This document shows, piece after piece, positions 41,332 through 50,418 of a stretch of 64,000 nucleotides of DNA (position 1 is the first letter of the stretch; each line of letters starts with the position of its first letter). Source of the stretch: Leeuwenhoekiella blandensis MED217 (GTDB taxonomy: Bacteria > Bacteroidota > Bacteroidia > Flavobacteriales > Flavobacteriaceae); the NCBI RefSeq assembly GCF_000152985.1, contig NZ_CH672395.1, positions 599,849 to 663,848 on the forward strand. Reading direction: 5' to 3'. The position numbers and the translations under genes were made by a program. The notes under the pieces were generated by a model that was given only the letters and a program-made list of their open reading frames with translations, was not told the origin of the DNA and did no database searches.

Positions 41332-42783
41332 ATGCGGGACCTTTCATACTCTAAGTTTTTTTATGTTTTAGCTGTGCTGCTGGGATCCCTATCCGGCAGC
41401 AACGGCTTATTTGCTCAAGGGGGTAATTTGCACGAACAATCCAAAATATATCAAGCACCTAGCGATCCTCAGGTAAAGGAAAAACTTTCCGTTTGGGGAG
41501 ATCAAAAATTTGGAATGCTTATTCACTGGGGTGTGTATGCAGTTCCCGGGATTATCGAAAGCTGGCAAATTTGCTCTGAGCCTTGGCTGGAGCGTCCTGA
41601 AGGAATCTCATACAACGATTACAAAAAATGGTACTGGAATCTGAGTTCGGTTTTCAATCCTGTGAATTTTGATCCGGATCAATGGGCCGAGGCTGCAGCT
41701 GATGCCGGAATGAAATATGTGGTTTTTACTACGAAGCACCACGACGGTTTCAATATGTTTGATACCCAGCAAACCGATTATAAAATCACCAACGGACCTT
41801 TCAAAAACCATCCAAAAGCCAATGTCGCCAAATATGTATTTGAGGCATTTAGAAAGAAAGATTTTATGATCGGCGCTTATTTTTCTAAACCAGACTGGCA
41901 TTCGCAAGATTTCTGGTGGGATAAATATGCAACACCAGACCGTAATGTGAATTATGACATCAGAAAGTATCCTGAAAAATGGAAAAGCTTTCAGGATTTC
42001 ACATTCAACCAGATCAGTGAGTTGATGCAGGATTATGGGTCTATAGACATTTTATGGTTAGATGGTGGCTGGGTACGCCCGCGTGAGACGGTGACCGATG
42101 AAGTGCGCGCTTGGGGAGCTCCAATTCCAGAATTCAGTCAGGAGATCGATATGCCACGCATCGCAAAAATGGCACGCGAAGCACAGCCGGGAATCATCTT
42201 TGCAGACCGTACCGTTCACGGGCCTTACGAGAATTATCAAACTCCTGAGCGTTCGATCCCGGAAACCAAACTAGATCATCCTTGGGAAACCAATATGACC
42301 TTAGGAAATAACTGGGGTTATGTGCCTAATGATAACTTTAAAACTTCGGCAAAAGTGATTCACAGTTTAATTGAAGTGGTAGCCAAAGGTGGAAACATGC
42401 TTTTAGGTGTTGGCCCACAACCAGATGGTTTGCTGCCTCCTGATGCGCTACCTATTCTTACTGAAATAGGAGATTGGTTAGATACAAACGGTGAGGCAAT
42501 TTACAGTACCCATGCAATTGACAATTATCACAGTGAGGCAACGTATTTTACGGCAAACGACAAAAATACCTTTGCAATAACTTTATTGACCGAAGGTGAA
42601 GCGGTACCCAATACGGTGAGCTGGGAAGGTAACCTTCCTAAAAAAGGAAGCAGTCTTAAACTGGTAAGTACCGGAAAAAAAATAAACTATACGATTAAAG
42701 ATAATGTGGTAACTGTAAGGCTTCCTGCTTCAGTAAGAAACACCGCAAAAGCAGCGCTTGCATTTTCTTATAAATCAGAATAA
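41332..42783 (+). CDS. GH29 alpha-L-fucosidase, exported
   Basis: A 483-residue protein with an N-terminal signal segment ending at GLFAQG (about residue 29). The GH29 barrel shows FGMLIHWGVYAVPG, FTTKHHDGFNMFD (about 131-143) and the nucleophile D244 in LWLDGGWV. A small C-terminal beta domain follows. It would remove alpha-fucose from glycans in the periplasm. It starts 8 bp after GH3 and 9 bp before a second, different GH29 gene. Confidence 0.92.
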   Translation: MRDLSYSKFFYVLAVLLGSLSGSNGLFAQGGNLHEQSKIYQAPSDPQVKEKLSVWGDQKFGMLIHWGVYAVPGIIESWQICSEPWLERPEGISYNDYKKWYWNLSSVFNPVNFDPDQWAEAAADAGMKYVVFTTKHHDGFNMFDTQQTDYKITNGPFKNHPKANVAKYVFEAFRKKDFMIGAYFSKPDWHSQDFWWDKYATPDRNVNYDIRKYPEKWKSFQDFTFNQISELMQDYGSIDILWLDGGWVRPRETVTDEVRAWGAPIPEFSQEIDMPRIAKMAREAQPGIIFADRTVHGPYENYQTPERSIPETKLDHPWETNMTLGNNWGYVPNDNFKTSAKVIHSLIEVVAKGGNMLLGVGPQPDGLLPPDALPILTEIGDWLDTNGEAIYSTHAIDNYHSEATYFTANDKNTFAITLLTEGEAVPNTVSWEGNLPKKGSSLKLVSTGKKINYTIKDNVVTVRLPASVRNTAKAALAFSYKSE

Positions 42784-42792
42784 ACGCTTTTT

Positions 42793-44244
42793 ATGAATAG
42801 ATTCTATATTCCTTTTTTAAGTTTTTTATTGTGTGGTCTTGTGGCCTGCGAATCTTCAAATGATGGTGTCCCTGAGCCTTATGGTGCAGTGCCTTCAGAA
42901 GATCAACTCGCTTGGTATGATATGGAAATGAATGCCTTTATTCATTTTACCATAAACACCTTTACCGATAAAGAATGGGGTTATGGAGACGAATCTCCAG
43001 AGCTTTTTAATCCATCTGCATTGGACACTGATCAGTGGATGTCTGTTCTGGAAGAAACCGGTTTTAGCGGAACCATTCTAACTGCAAAACACCACGACGG
43101 TTTTGCTTTATGGCCTTCTGCATACACGGAGCACGATATAGCGTCGAGTCCGTATAAAGATGGAAAAGGGGATTTAGTAAAAGAAGTTGCAGAAGCAGCC
43201 AAAGCACATGGATTGGAGTTTGGCGTTTATTTATCACCTTGGGATCGTAATCGTGCCGATTATGGTGAGGAATCTTACATCAGATATTACCGCAATCAAC
43301 TTAAAGAGTTATTCACCGGTTACGGACCTGTTTTTGAAATGTGGTTTGATGGTGCTAACGGAGGTGACGGCTATTATGGCGGCGCCAATGAAGAGCGCAA
43401 GATCGATCGTCAAAATTATTATGATTGGCCCACAACGTTGAAAATGGTTGATTCTATGCAGCCGCCTGTGTTGTTTTTTAGCGATGCAGGACCAGATTTG
43501 CGTTGGGTAGGAAATGAACGCGGAATTGGCGGAGAGACCCATTGGAACACCATTACAACAGATACGCTTTATGCCGGTAAAGCAGGGATTGAAGAACTCT
43601 TGCAAAGTGGAACTAAAAATGGCAAAAGCTGGATTCCGGCAGAGGTAAATACTTCGATTCGTCCGGGGTGGTTTTATCACGCTTCAGAAGATTCGCTGGT
43701 GCGTTCTCCAGAAAATTTATTTGAATTGTATCTGACTTCGGTAGGTCGCGGTTCAACCTTATTATTGAATATTCCGCCAGACCGTCGCGGTTTATTTCAC
43801 GAGAATGATGTGGCGTCACTTCGTGGATTCAGAAAAATATTAGACAGCGTTTTTGCTGAAAATTTAGCCGAAAAAGCCACTGCTACCGCAACTCCTGTGC
43901 GTGGCGATAAGCCAGTTTATGCTGCAGACAAAGTGCTTGATGGCGATGCAGAAACTTATTGGGCAACAAATGACGGTGTAACTACCGGAAGCATCGAACT
44001 GAGTTGGGAAGCGCCGCAAACACTGAATTATATTTCGCTTCAAGAGTATATTAAACTAGGTCAGCGCGTGGCTGCGTTTACGGTTTCGGTTTGGGAAGAT
44101 GGTGCTTGGAAAGAAGTGCAAAACCAAACAACGATCGGGCATAAACGCATCCTGAAATTAAACGGAGTGGAAACGTCAAAACTTAAAATCGAGATCACCG
44201 AAGCACTAGCTTGCCCATTGATCTCTAACATCGAAGTATACTAG
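42793..44244 (+). CDS. GH29 alpha-L-fucosidase lipoprotein with F5/8-type domain
   Basis: A 483-residue lipoprotein (LVACESS, Cys about 19). The GH29 domain shows NAFIHFTINTFTDKEWGYG, LTAKHHDGFALWPS and the nucleophile D186 in FEMWFDGANGG. A discoidin/F5-8 C-type sugar-binding domain covers about residues 355-483. Sequence and layout differ from the GH29 just upstream and resemble the branch that acts on alpha-1,3/1,4-fucose in branched glycans; this subgroup call is tentative. The next gene begins 5 bp downstream. Confidence 0.9.
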   Translation: MNRFYIPFLSFLLCGLVACESSNDGVPEPYGAVPSEDQLAWYDMEMNAFIHFTINTFTDKEWGYGDESPELFNPSALDTDQWMSVLEETGFSGTILTAKHHDGFALWPSAYTEHDIASSPYKDGKGDLVKEVAEAAKAHGLEFGVYLSPWDRNRADYGEESYIRYYRNQLKELFTGYGPVFEMWFDGANGGDGYYGGANEERKIDRQNYYDWPTTLKMVDSMQPPVLFFSDAGPDLRWVGNERGIGGETHWNTITTDTLYAGKAGIEELLQSGTKNGKSWIPAEVNTSIRPGWFYHASEDSLVRSPENLFELYLTSVGRGSTLLLNIPPDRRGLFHENDVASLRGFRKILDSVFAENLAEKATATATPVRGDKPVYAADKVLDGDAETYWATNDGVTTGSIELSWEAPQTLNYISLQEYIKLGQRVAAFTVSVWEDGAWKEVQNQTTIGHKRILKLNGVETSKLKIEITEALACPLISNIEVY

Positions 44245-44249
44245 ATTCT

Positions 44250-46112
44250 ATGCAAGTTGTAAGAACAAACTTTTTCGCTTTAGTCTTAATTGTGTTGAGT
44301 TTTGGCTTTGCTCAAGCTCAAGATGATGCATCATTCAAAATAGAAAATGGCTCTTTTGTATATAATGGGAAGCCGACGCCTATTTACTCTGGCGAGATGC
44401 ATTATGAGCGTATTCCGAAGGAATATTGGCGTCATCGCATTCAGATGATGAAAGCGATGGGTTTGAATACCATCGCCACCTATGTGTTCTGGAATTATCA
44501 CAATCCGGCGCCCGGAGTTTGGGATTTTGAAAGCGGAAACCGCAATGTAGCCGAGTTTATTAAAATCGCCAAGGAAGAAGAGATGTTTGTCATTTTACGC
44601 CCTGGACCTTATGCCTGCGGTGAGTGGGAATTTGGCGGGTATCCTTGGTTTTTGCAAAACATTCCGGGACTTAAAGTGCGTGAGAACAATGCGCAATTTT
44701 TAGCAGCTTGTAAAGAATACATCAACGAACTCGCTAAACAGGTGGCGCCTTTGCAGGTCAATAATGGAGGAAACATCATTATGACGCAGGTAGAGAATGA
44801 GTTTGGTTCGTATGTGGCTCAGCGGGAAGATATCGCTCCGGAAGATCATAAAGCATACAAAGAAGCTATTTTTAAAATGCTGAAAGATGCCGGTTTTCAG
44901 GCACCATTTTTTACTTCTGATGGTGCGTGGCTTTTTGAAGGCGGAAGTCTTGAAGGCGTATTACCCACAGCTAATGGAGAAGGAAATATCGATAACCTGA
45001 AAAAGGTGGTCAATAAATTTAATAATAACGAAGGGCCGTATATGGTTGCTGAGTTTTATCCCGGTTGGTTAGATCATTGGGCAGAGCCTTTTGTGAAAAT
45101 TAGCGCTTCAGATATTGCAAAACAAACTGAAGTGTATCTCAAAAACGGTGTGAATTTCAATTTTTATATGGCCCACGGCGGAACCAATTTCGGTTTTACC
45201 TCAGGAGCCAATTATAATGATGAACACGATATTCAGCCGGATATTACCAGCTACGATTATGATGCGCCAATTTCTGAAGCTGGTTGGGTAACTCCTAAAT
45301 ATGACAGTATTCGCGCATTGATGCAAAAATATGCACCGTATGAGATCCCGGCGGTACCGGAGCAAATTCCGGTGATTGAAATTCCACAGATTCAATTGGC
45401 AAAAACAACGGATGCGCTTACGTTTATCAAAAAGCAAAAACCAGTGACGAGTGATAGTCCGCTTACGTTTGAGCAACTCGAGCAAGGTTTTGGTTATGTG
45501 TTGTATAAAAAACGCTTTACGCAACCTATCACCGGAACGCTTAAAGTGCCCGGGCTACGCGATTTTGCGACCGTTTATGTAAATGGTAAGAAAGTAGGCG
45601 AACTCAACCGCGTCTTCAACTCGTATGAAATGCCGATTAAAATCCCTTTTAATGGGAGTTTAGAGATCTTGGTAGAAAATATGGGCCGCATCAATTACGG
45701 AGCAGAGATCGTAAATAACCTTAAAGGAATTACCGCTCCCGTGAGTATCAATGATTATGAGATCACAGGTGGTTGGGAGATGTATAAAGCGCCTTTTGCG
45801 GAAGTGCCGGAAGTTATAAATTCAACGGAAGTAAAAACAGGAAGACCGGTCGTGTATTCCGGAAGTTTTGATTTGAAAAAGCAAGGAGATACCTTTCTTA
45901 ATATGAGTGAAATGGGTAAAGGAATCGTTTTTGTAAACGGACATAATTTAGGGCGTTATTGGAAAGTAGGCCCACAGCAAACGCTGTATGTTCCCGGGTG
46001 CTGGTTGAAGAAAAAAGGCAATACCATTACCATTTTTGAACAGCTTAATGAAGTTGCGGCGACTTCTATATTTGCACAAAAAACACCGATTCTTGAGGAT
46101 CTAAAAAATTAA
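44250..46112 (+). CDS. GH35 beta-galactosidase, exported
   Basis: A 620-residue protein with a signal peptide (GFAQAQ, to about residue 24). GH35 hallmarks are YSGEMHYERIP, RPGPYACGEWEFGGYP, the acid/base E184 in QVENEFGSY and the nucleophile E268 in MVAEFYPGWLDHW. C-terminal beta domains contain FVNGHNLGRYW. It would remove beta-galactose from glycan antennae in the periplasm. It sits between the fucosidases and cutC in one tight operon. Confidence 0.93.
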   Translation: MQVVRTNFFALVLIVLSFGFAQAQDDASFKIENGSFVYNGKPTPIYSGEMHYERIPKEYWRHRIQMMKAMGLNTIATYVFWNYHNPAPGVWDFESGNRNVAEFIKIAKEEEMFVILRPGPYACGEWEFGGYPWFLQNIPGLKVRENNAQFLAACKEYINELAKQVAPLQVNNGGNIIMTQVENEFGSYVAQREDIAPEDHKAYKEAIFKMLKDAGFQAPFFTSDGAWLFEGGSLEGVLPTANGEGNIDNLKKVVNKFNNNEGPYMVAEFYPGWLDHWAEPFVKISASDIAKQTEVYLKNGVNFNFYMAHGGTNFGFTSGANYNDEHDIQPDITSYDYDAPISEAGWVTPKYDSIRALMQKYAPYEIPAVPEQIPVIEIPQIQLAKTTDALTFIKKQKPVTSDSPLTFEQLEQGFGYVLYKKRFTQPITGTLKVPGLRDFATVYVNGKKVGELNRVFNSYEMPIKIPFNGSLEILVENMGRINYGAEIVNNLKGITAPVSINDYEITGGWEMYKAPFAEVPEVINSTEVKTGRPVVYSGSFDLKKQGDTFLNMSEMGKGIVFVNGHNLGRYWKVGPQQTLYVPGCWLKKKGNTITIFEQLNEVAATSIFAQKTPILEDLKN

Positions 46113-46123
46113 ACAAAGCCCCT

Positions 46124-46759
46124 ATGTCAAAAAAATATATCAAAGAAGCTTGCGTAGAAAGCCTGGCTCAGGCTATTAAAGCCGAAGAAAAAGGAGCAGA
46201 CCGCTTGGAGCTTTGTGCTTACCTCGCTTTTGACGGTTTAACGCCGGCTCCAGATCTAATTTCTGAAGTGATCAAGGCGGTTAAGATCCCGGTACGCGTG
46301 ATGATCAGGCCGCGTAATGGCGACTTTAATTACAATGAAGAAGAGCTTGAACATATGAAAGCCTGCATAGCATTTTGTAAGAAAGAAGGCGCTGAGGGTG
46401 TAGTTTTTGGCGTTTTAAACGAATCTAAGAAACTCAATATTGAGGCTATTAAAATGCTTACTAAAGCAGCAAAGCCTTTAAAAGTGGTGATTCATAAAGC
46501 CATTGATGCAACACCAGATATTGACGCAGCTTTAAAAGAGCTTTTGCAGGTTGAAGGTGTAGATACTTTACTCACTTCTGGAGGGAAATCTAATGCGTTT
46601 GATGGGGCGGAAAATTTAAACCGACTAATAACAATGGCGGGAAATAAACTTCAGATTATGCCTGCCGGAAAAATCACTCAATTCAATTTAACCGAACTTC
46701 ATCATCTCGTGGAAGCAGAAGCATATCACGGAAGATTGATCGTTGGAGAATTAGCCTAA
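46124..46759 (+). CDS. cutC: CutC-family TIM-barrel protein
   Basis: A 211-residue cytoplasmic protein of the CutC family: EACVESLAQAIKAEEKGADRLELCAYLAFDGLTPAPDL at the N-terminus, VRVMIRPRNGDFNY (about 57-70) and VDTLLTSGGKSNAFDGAENL (about 146-165). The family was named for copper homeostasis, but that role is doubtful for many members. Here it lies inside a glycosidase operon, 11 bp after GH35 and 3 bp before the sialidase-like gene. A part in sugar processing therefore seems more likely than copper handling; this is inference. Confidence 0.88.
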   Translation: MSKKYIKEACVESLAQAIKAEEKGADRLELCAYLAFDGLTPAPDLISEVIKAVKIPVRVMIRPRNGDFNYNEEELEHMKACIAFCKKEGAEGVVFGVLNESKKLNIEAIKMLTKAAKPLKVVIHKAIDATPDIDAALKELLQVEGVDTLLTSGGKSNAFDGAENLNRLITMAGNKLQIMPAGKITQFNLTELHHLVEAEAYHGRLIVGELA

Positions 46760-46762
46760 TCA

Positions 46763-47818
46763 ATGCATTCAGAAAAGATCAAAGTACAAGTAGTCGTTTT
46801 AATTTTAGGTGTGTTTACTGCGTGTCAAACGAGCGAAACGCCTAAATTAAGTATCGTACAAGAAGGGTTTATTTATGAGGAAGCACCTTTTCCGCAGTGT
46901 CACGCTTCAACCTTGGTTGAGGCCCAGGACGGAAGTATTATCGCAGCTTGGTTTGGTGGGGAATACGAGCGGCATCCCGAAGTAAGTATTTATCAAAGTA
47001 AACTAACGGATACCGTTTGGTCAACACCGCAAAAAATCGCTGACGGTAAGGTAGAAAACGATACACTGAGTTACCCTACGTGGAATCCCGTGCTTTTCAA
47101 AAATGCCGAAAATACATTGATGCTGTATTACAAAGAAGGTCCGTCGCCATCTTCCTGGTGGGGAAAATTGAAAACTTCTGAAGATAACGGCGCTTCGTGG
47201 TCAGCATCAGAGCAATTACCCGATGGCATTTTAGGTCCTATCAAAAATAAGCCTATTCAACTTGCAAACGGAAGTATTGTAAGTCCGTCTAGCGTAGAGT
47301 CAGAAGATGGTGCAGTTTGGAAATCTCATATCGAATTATCAAGCGATAACGGCTATACCTGGGAACGCGTTGCGATACCTTCAGTAGATACAGTTAAAGT
47401 TATTCAGCCTACCTTGATTCAGCTTCAAAATGGAAATCTGAAAGCACTTTTACGCAGTGATCAAAATTACATTTTAGAAAGTGAAAGTTCAGATCAGGGA
47501 AAAACCTGGTCAGAAGCTACCAAGGGAACGATGCTTAATCCCAACAGCGGGATTGATGCGGTTACGCTTAAGAGCGGAAATTTTCTTTTGGTTTACAATC
47601 CTACCGAAGCCGGAGCTGATTGGTCAGACGGGCGCAATAAACTCAATCTGGCGTACAGTACAGACGGTTCGCATTGGGAAGACGTGTTGCAGTTAGAAAA
47701 TGAGGCTGAAGGCGAATTTAGCTACCCTGCGATCATTCAAGATTCAGAAGGTTTGGTGCATATTACATACACGCATAACCGGTCAAAAATTAAATACCTG
47801 CAACTTAAGCTAGAGTAG
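46763..47818 (+). CDS. sialidase-like BNR-repeat lipoprotein
   Basis: A 351-residue lipoprotein (GVFTACQT, Cys 21) with a six-bladed propeller layout. Three clear Asp-box motifs are present: SEDNGASW, SSDNGYTW and SSDQGKTW, plus a weaker STDGSHW. The N-terminus has ECHAST-like PFPQCHASTLVEAQDG and WFGGEYERHPEVS. The usual FRIP-type arginine motif of classical sialidases was not seen, so it may cut another terminal sugar. It ends one base from the convergent DeoR gene and closes the glycan operon. Confidence 0.82.
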   Translation: MHSEKIKVQVVVLILGVFTACQTSETPKLSIVQEGFIYEEAPFPQCHASTLVEAQDGSIIAAWFGGEYERHPEVSIYQSKLTDTVWSTPQKIADGKVENDTLSYPTWNPVLFKNAENTLMLYYKEGPSPSSWWGKLKTSEDNGASWSASEQLPDGILGPIKNKPIQLANGSIVSPSSVESEDGAVWKSHIELSSDNGYTWERVAIPSVDTVKVIQPTLIQLQNGNLKALLRSDQNYILESESSDQGKTWSEATKGTMLNPNSGIDAVTLKSGNFLLVYNPTEAGADWSDGRNKLNLAYSTDGSHWEDVLQLENEAEGEFSYPAIIQDSEGLVHITYTHNRSKIKYLQLKLE

Positions 47819-47819
47819 T

Positions 47820-48572
47820 CTAGACCAAGGTTAATTTAATTCCCATCTCGCGAATACGCTCTGCATCAGCGGCAGATAGGTCCTTATCTGTGATGATCTC
47901 GCTGATCTCATCAAGCTCACAAATCTTTGCCAGACTGCGCTTTCCAAATTTTGAAGAATCGGCTAGAATGATGGTTTTTTGAGCAGCTTCCATCATTTTT
48001 TTATTAAGAATGGCCTCTTCAATATTGGTTGTGGTACAGCCAAAATCCAGATCAATCCCGTCTACGCCCATAAAGAATTGATGCGAAGAGATGTGGTTGA
48101 GAATGTGCTCGGCATAGTGACCGGTAACAGAGCCAGAGCGGTGTCTTATATTTCCACCCAACTGAATGATGTCTATATCGCGATGTTTCATCAACTCAAT
48201 CGCAACGAGAAGCGAGGAGGTGATTACGTTGAGCTTGCCAATGGGTTTAATCGCTTTCGCCAGCTGTTGTACGGTTGTTCCGCTTGCGATAATGATAGAA
48301 TCGTTTTCCTGGATGCGTTGAGCAGCCGCTTCTGCAATCAAAGATTTTTCTTCGGCAGATATTGAAGCTTTTTCGCTTACGTCGCGCTCATTCATATAAG
48401 GATTTTCTAAAGAGGCACCACCGTGCGTTCTAAAGAGTAAACCTTTATCTTCCAGAAGTTTCAAATCTTTTCTTATGGTTACGGCTGAGACATCGAGTCG
48501 CTCACAAAGGGTCGCAACTTTAACATGTTTCTCTTTTTTTAAAAGATCTAAAATTTCCTGATGACGTTCCAT
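47820..48572 (-). CDS. DeoR/GlpR-family transcriptional regulator
   Basis: The start was set at ATG 48572 (250 residues, MERHQEIL); an ATG at 48593 lies almost on the predicted transcription start. The N-terminal HTH (about 5-57, HVKVATLCERLDVSAVTIRKDLKLLEDKGLLFRTHGG) is typical of DeoR. The C-terminal DeoRC sensor domain (about 75-240) has the IIIASGTTVQQLAKAI phosphate-sugar pocket. Such regulators release DNA on binding a phosphorylated sugar. It is divergent to glpD, so glycerol-3-phosphate is a likely ligand. Confidence 0.9.
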   Translation of the reverse strand: MERHQEILDLLKKEKHVKVATLCERLDVSAVTIRKDLKLLEDKGLLFRTHGGASLENPYMNERDVSEKASISAEEKSLIAEAAAQRIQENDSIIIASGTTVQQLAKAIKPIGKLNVITSSLLVAIELMKHRDIDIIQLGGNIRHRSGSVTGHYAEHILNHISSHQFFMGVDGIDLDFGCTTTNIEEAILNKKMMEAAQKTIILADSSKFGKRSLAKICELDEISEIITDKDLSAADAERIREMGIKLTLV

Positions 48573-48603
48573 TACTATAAGGTTTGAGTGCATAAAAGCA
48601 CTA

Positions 48604-48611
48604 CAAATATA
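48604..48611 (-). promoter_or_regulatory. candidate -7 box TATATTTG of the deoR-type gene
   Basis: The minus strand reads TATATTTG, a full TAnnTTTG match. Transcription would start near 48597, which leaves about 25 nt before ATG 48572. No clear -33 box is seen because a perfect palindrome fills that region. Confidence 0.5.
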
Positions 48612-48618
48612 AGGTCTT

Positions 48619-48640
48619 AAAGCGTTTTTAAAAACGCTTT
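48619..48640. promoter_or_regulatory. perfect 22-bp palindrome, probable DeoR-type operator
   Basis: AAAGCGTTTTT followed directly by its exact complement AAAAACGCTTT makes a gapless palindrome. It starts 8 bp upstream of the -7 box of the regulator gene, so a bound protein would block that promoter. Autoregulation is the simplest reading. Confidence 0.6.
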
Positions 48641-48645
48641 CTTTT

Positions 48646-48685
48646 AGTTTCGTTTTTAATCGTTATTGTGAATTTTAACGAAACT
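48646..48685. promoter_or_regulatory. inverted repeat AGTTTCGTT / AACGAAACT, possible second operator
   Basis: AGTTTCGTT (48646-48654) and AACGAAACT (48677-48685) are exact inverted copies with a 22-bp gap, upstream of the glpD promoter. TTCG/CGAA half-sites are common in GlpR-type operators. It may be the glpD-side site for the same regulator. Confidence 0.45.
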
Positions 48686-48723
48686 TTAACTTTCAAATGA
48701 AATCGATTTAGTATCATTTTATA

Positions 48724-48731
48724 TATATTTG
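48724..48731 (+). promoter_or_regulatory. candidate -7 box TATATTTG of the glp operon
   Basis: TATATTTG lies 31 bp before the glpD start, a full TAnnTTTG match. The usual -33 TTTG was not found at 17-23 bp, which fits a promoter that needs other contacts or is weak. Confidence 0.5.
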
Positions 48732-48762
48732 GCAGCATAAAGAAAAATTAAGAAACCAAACG

Positions 48763-50355
48763 ATGGCGAATATATTTGCGCGTGAGCATTTGACAGGACA
48801 ACTTTCACAAACCAAAAAATGGGATGTGATTGTGATTGGAGGAGGAGCTACCGGACTGGGTGTTGCTTTAGATAGTGCTACTCGAGGCTATAAAACCTTG
48901 TTGTTAGAGCAGGTAGATTATGCAAAGGGAACTTCTAGCCGAAGTACAAAATTAGTGCACGGTGGCGTGCGCTATCTTGCACAAGGAGATATTGACCTGG
49001 TTAAAGAAGCTTTATACGAGCGCGGATTATTGGCGCAAAACGCACCGCATCTGGTGAAGAACCAAAACTTCATCATTCCAAACTACAGATGGTGGGAAGG
49101 AATTTATTATACCATCGGGTTAAAAGCTTATGATTTTCTAGCCGGAAAATTGAGTTTAGGAAAATCGAAGCATATCAACAAAACCAAGACTACAGAGCGT
49201 CTTTCAACCCTAAGACAAAAAGGACTTTATGGTGGAGTCGTATATAAAGATGGGCAGTTTGATGATTCGCGTTTGGCGACGAATATCGCACAAACCGCAA
49301 TTGAAAACGGAGCTACTTTACTCAACCATTTTAAAGTCATTGATCTTTTGCAAAACGATACCGGTAAAGTCATAGGTGTCGAAGCGAAAGATACCGAAAC
49401 CGATGCGCATTACAGGTTTTCAAGTGATGTGGTGATCAATGCAACCGGAGTATTTACCGATGAGATCCTGCATATGGAAAACGCCGAAGCTAAAAAATCG
49501 GTAGTGCCAAGTCAGGGGGTGCATCTAGTTTTTGATAAATCATTTTTGCCGGGAGACGATGCGATTATGATCCCTAAAACCAGTGACGGTCGCGTGTTGT
49601 TTGCTGTGCCTTGGCATGATAAAGTGTTAGTGGGTACTACAGATACCAATCTGGATGATCATAGTTTGGAGCCTCAGGCACAGGAGCAGGAAATTGAATT
49701 TATCCTACAAACCTTCAATAATTATTTGAATAAAAAAGTGACGCGCGCTGATGTACGCAGCATTTTTGCCGGTTTGCGTCCGCTTGCTGCGCCTAAAGAT
49801 GATTCTGAAAAAACAAAGGAAATCTCGCGTAGCCATAAAGTGATCGTTTCAGAAACTGGATTGATTACCATCACCGGCGGAAAGTGGACGACCTATCGCA
49901 GAATGGCGCAAGACACGATAAATAAGGCTATTTCGCTTAAAAAGCTTCCGAAGAAAGCCTGTGAAACTGCGCATTTAGCAATTCACGGAGCAACGGCTAC
50001 AGAAGATCGTACCAATCATTTATACATCTATGGTAGTGATCAAAAAGGGATTGCGAGTCTGATAAAAGAACAACCGGAATTGGGTGAGAAATTACACGAG
50101 CGTCTTCCGTTTTTGAAAGCGGAAGTGATCTGGGCCGTGCGTTATGAAATGGCGCGTACAGTTGAAGATGTGTTGGCTAGACGCGTGAGAGCTTTGTTTT
50201 TAGATGCGGCTGCTGCCCGTGAAATGACTGCTGAGGTAGCGCGATTGATCGCAGCTGAGCTGAATCGTGATGAAGCCTGGAAACTTAATCAGATAGAAGA
50301 ATTTACAAAATTGGCTAACCACTATTGCATTGAAGGCAATACGGTTACCGCATAA
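48763..50355 (+). CDS. glpD: aerobic glycerol-3-phosphate dehydrogenase
   Basis: A 530-residue FAD enzyme. The dinucleotide-binding motif is VIGGGATGLGVALDSATRGY (about 25-44), followed by SSRSTKLVHGGVRYL, a family signature. A C-terminal DAO_C domain covers about 400-520. It oxidises glycerol-3-phosphate to dihydroxyacetone phosphate at the inner membrane and passes electrons to quinone. The next genes encode glycerol kinase and the glycerol channel, so the pathway is complete. It is divergent to the DeoR-type regulator. Confidence 0.95.
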   Translation: MANIFAREHLTGQLSQTKKWDVIVIGGGATGLGVALDSATRGYKTLLLEQVDYAKGTSSRSTKLVHGGVRYLAQGDIDLVKEALYERGLLAQNAPHLVKNQNFIIPNYRWWEGIYYTIGLKAYDFLAGKLSLGKSKHINKTKTTERLSTLRQKGLYGGVVYKDGQFDDSRLATNIAQTAIENGATLLNHFKVIDLLQNDTGKVIGVEAKDTETDAHYRFSSDVVINATGVFTDEILHMENAEAKKSVVPSQGVHLVFDKSFLPGDDAIMIPKTSDGRVLFAVPWHDKVLVGTTDTNLDDHSLEPQAQEQEIEFILQTFNNYLNKKVTRADVRSIFAGLRPLAAPKDDSEKTKEISRSHKVIVSETGLITITGGKWTTYRRMAQDTINKAISLKKLPKKACETAHLAIHGATATEDRTNHLYIYGSDQKGIASLIKEQPELGEKLHERLPFLKAEVIWAVRYEMARTVEDVLARRVRALFLDAAAAREMTAEVARLIAAELNRDEAWKLNQIEEFTKLANHYCIEGNTVTA

Positions 50356-50363
50356 ATAAAATC

Positions 50364-50391
50364 GGCACTACGGCTTTAACGTCGCAGTGCC
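50364..50391 (+). terminator. weak hairpin between glpD and glpK
   Basis: GGCACT (50364-50369) pairs with AGTGCC (50386-50391) across a 16-nt loop, followed by TTAATCTTT. The stem is short and the T run interrupted, so it may weaken rather than stop transcription into glpK. Confidence 0.35.
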
Positions 50392-50418
50392 TTAATCTTT
50401 AAACCTATATTATACAAC

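Noticed and set aside
47979-48365. 128-codon plus-strand open frame opposite the DeoR-type gene
   Set aside because: It is an antisense shadow with no recognisable domain.
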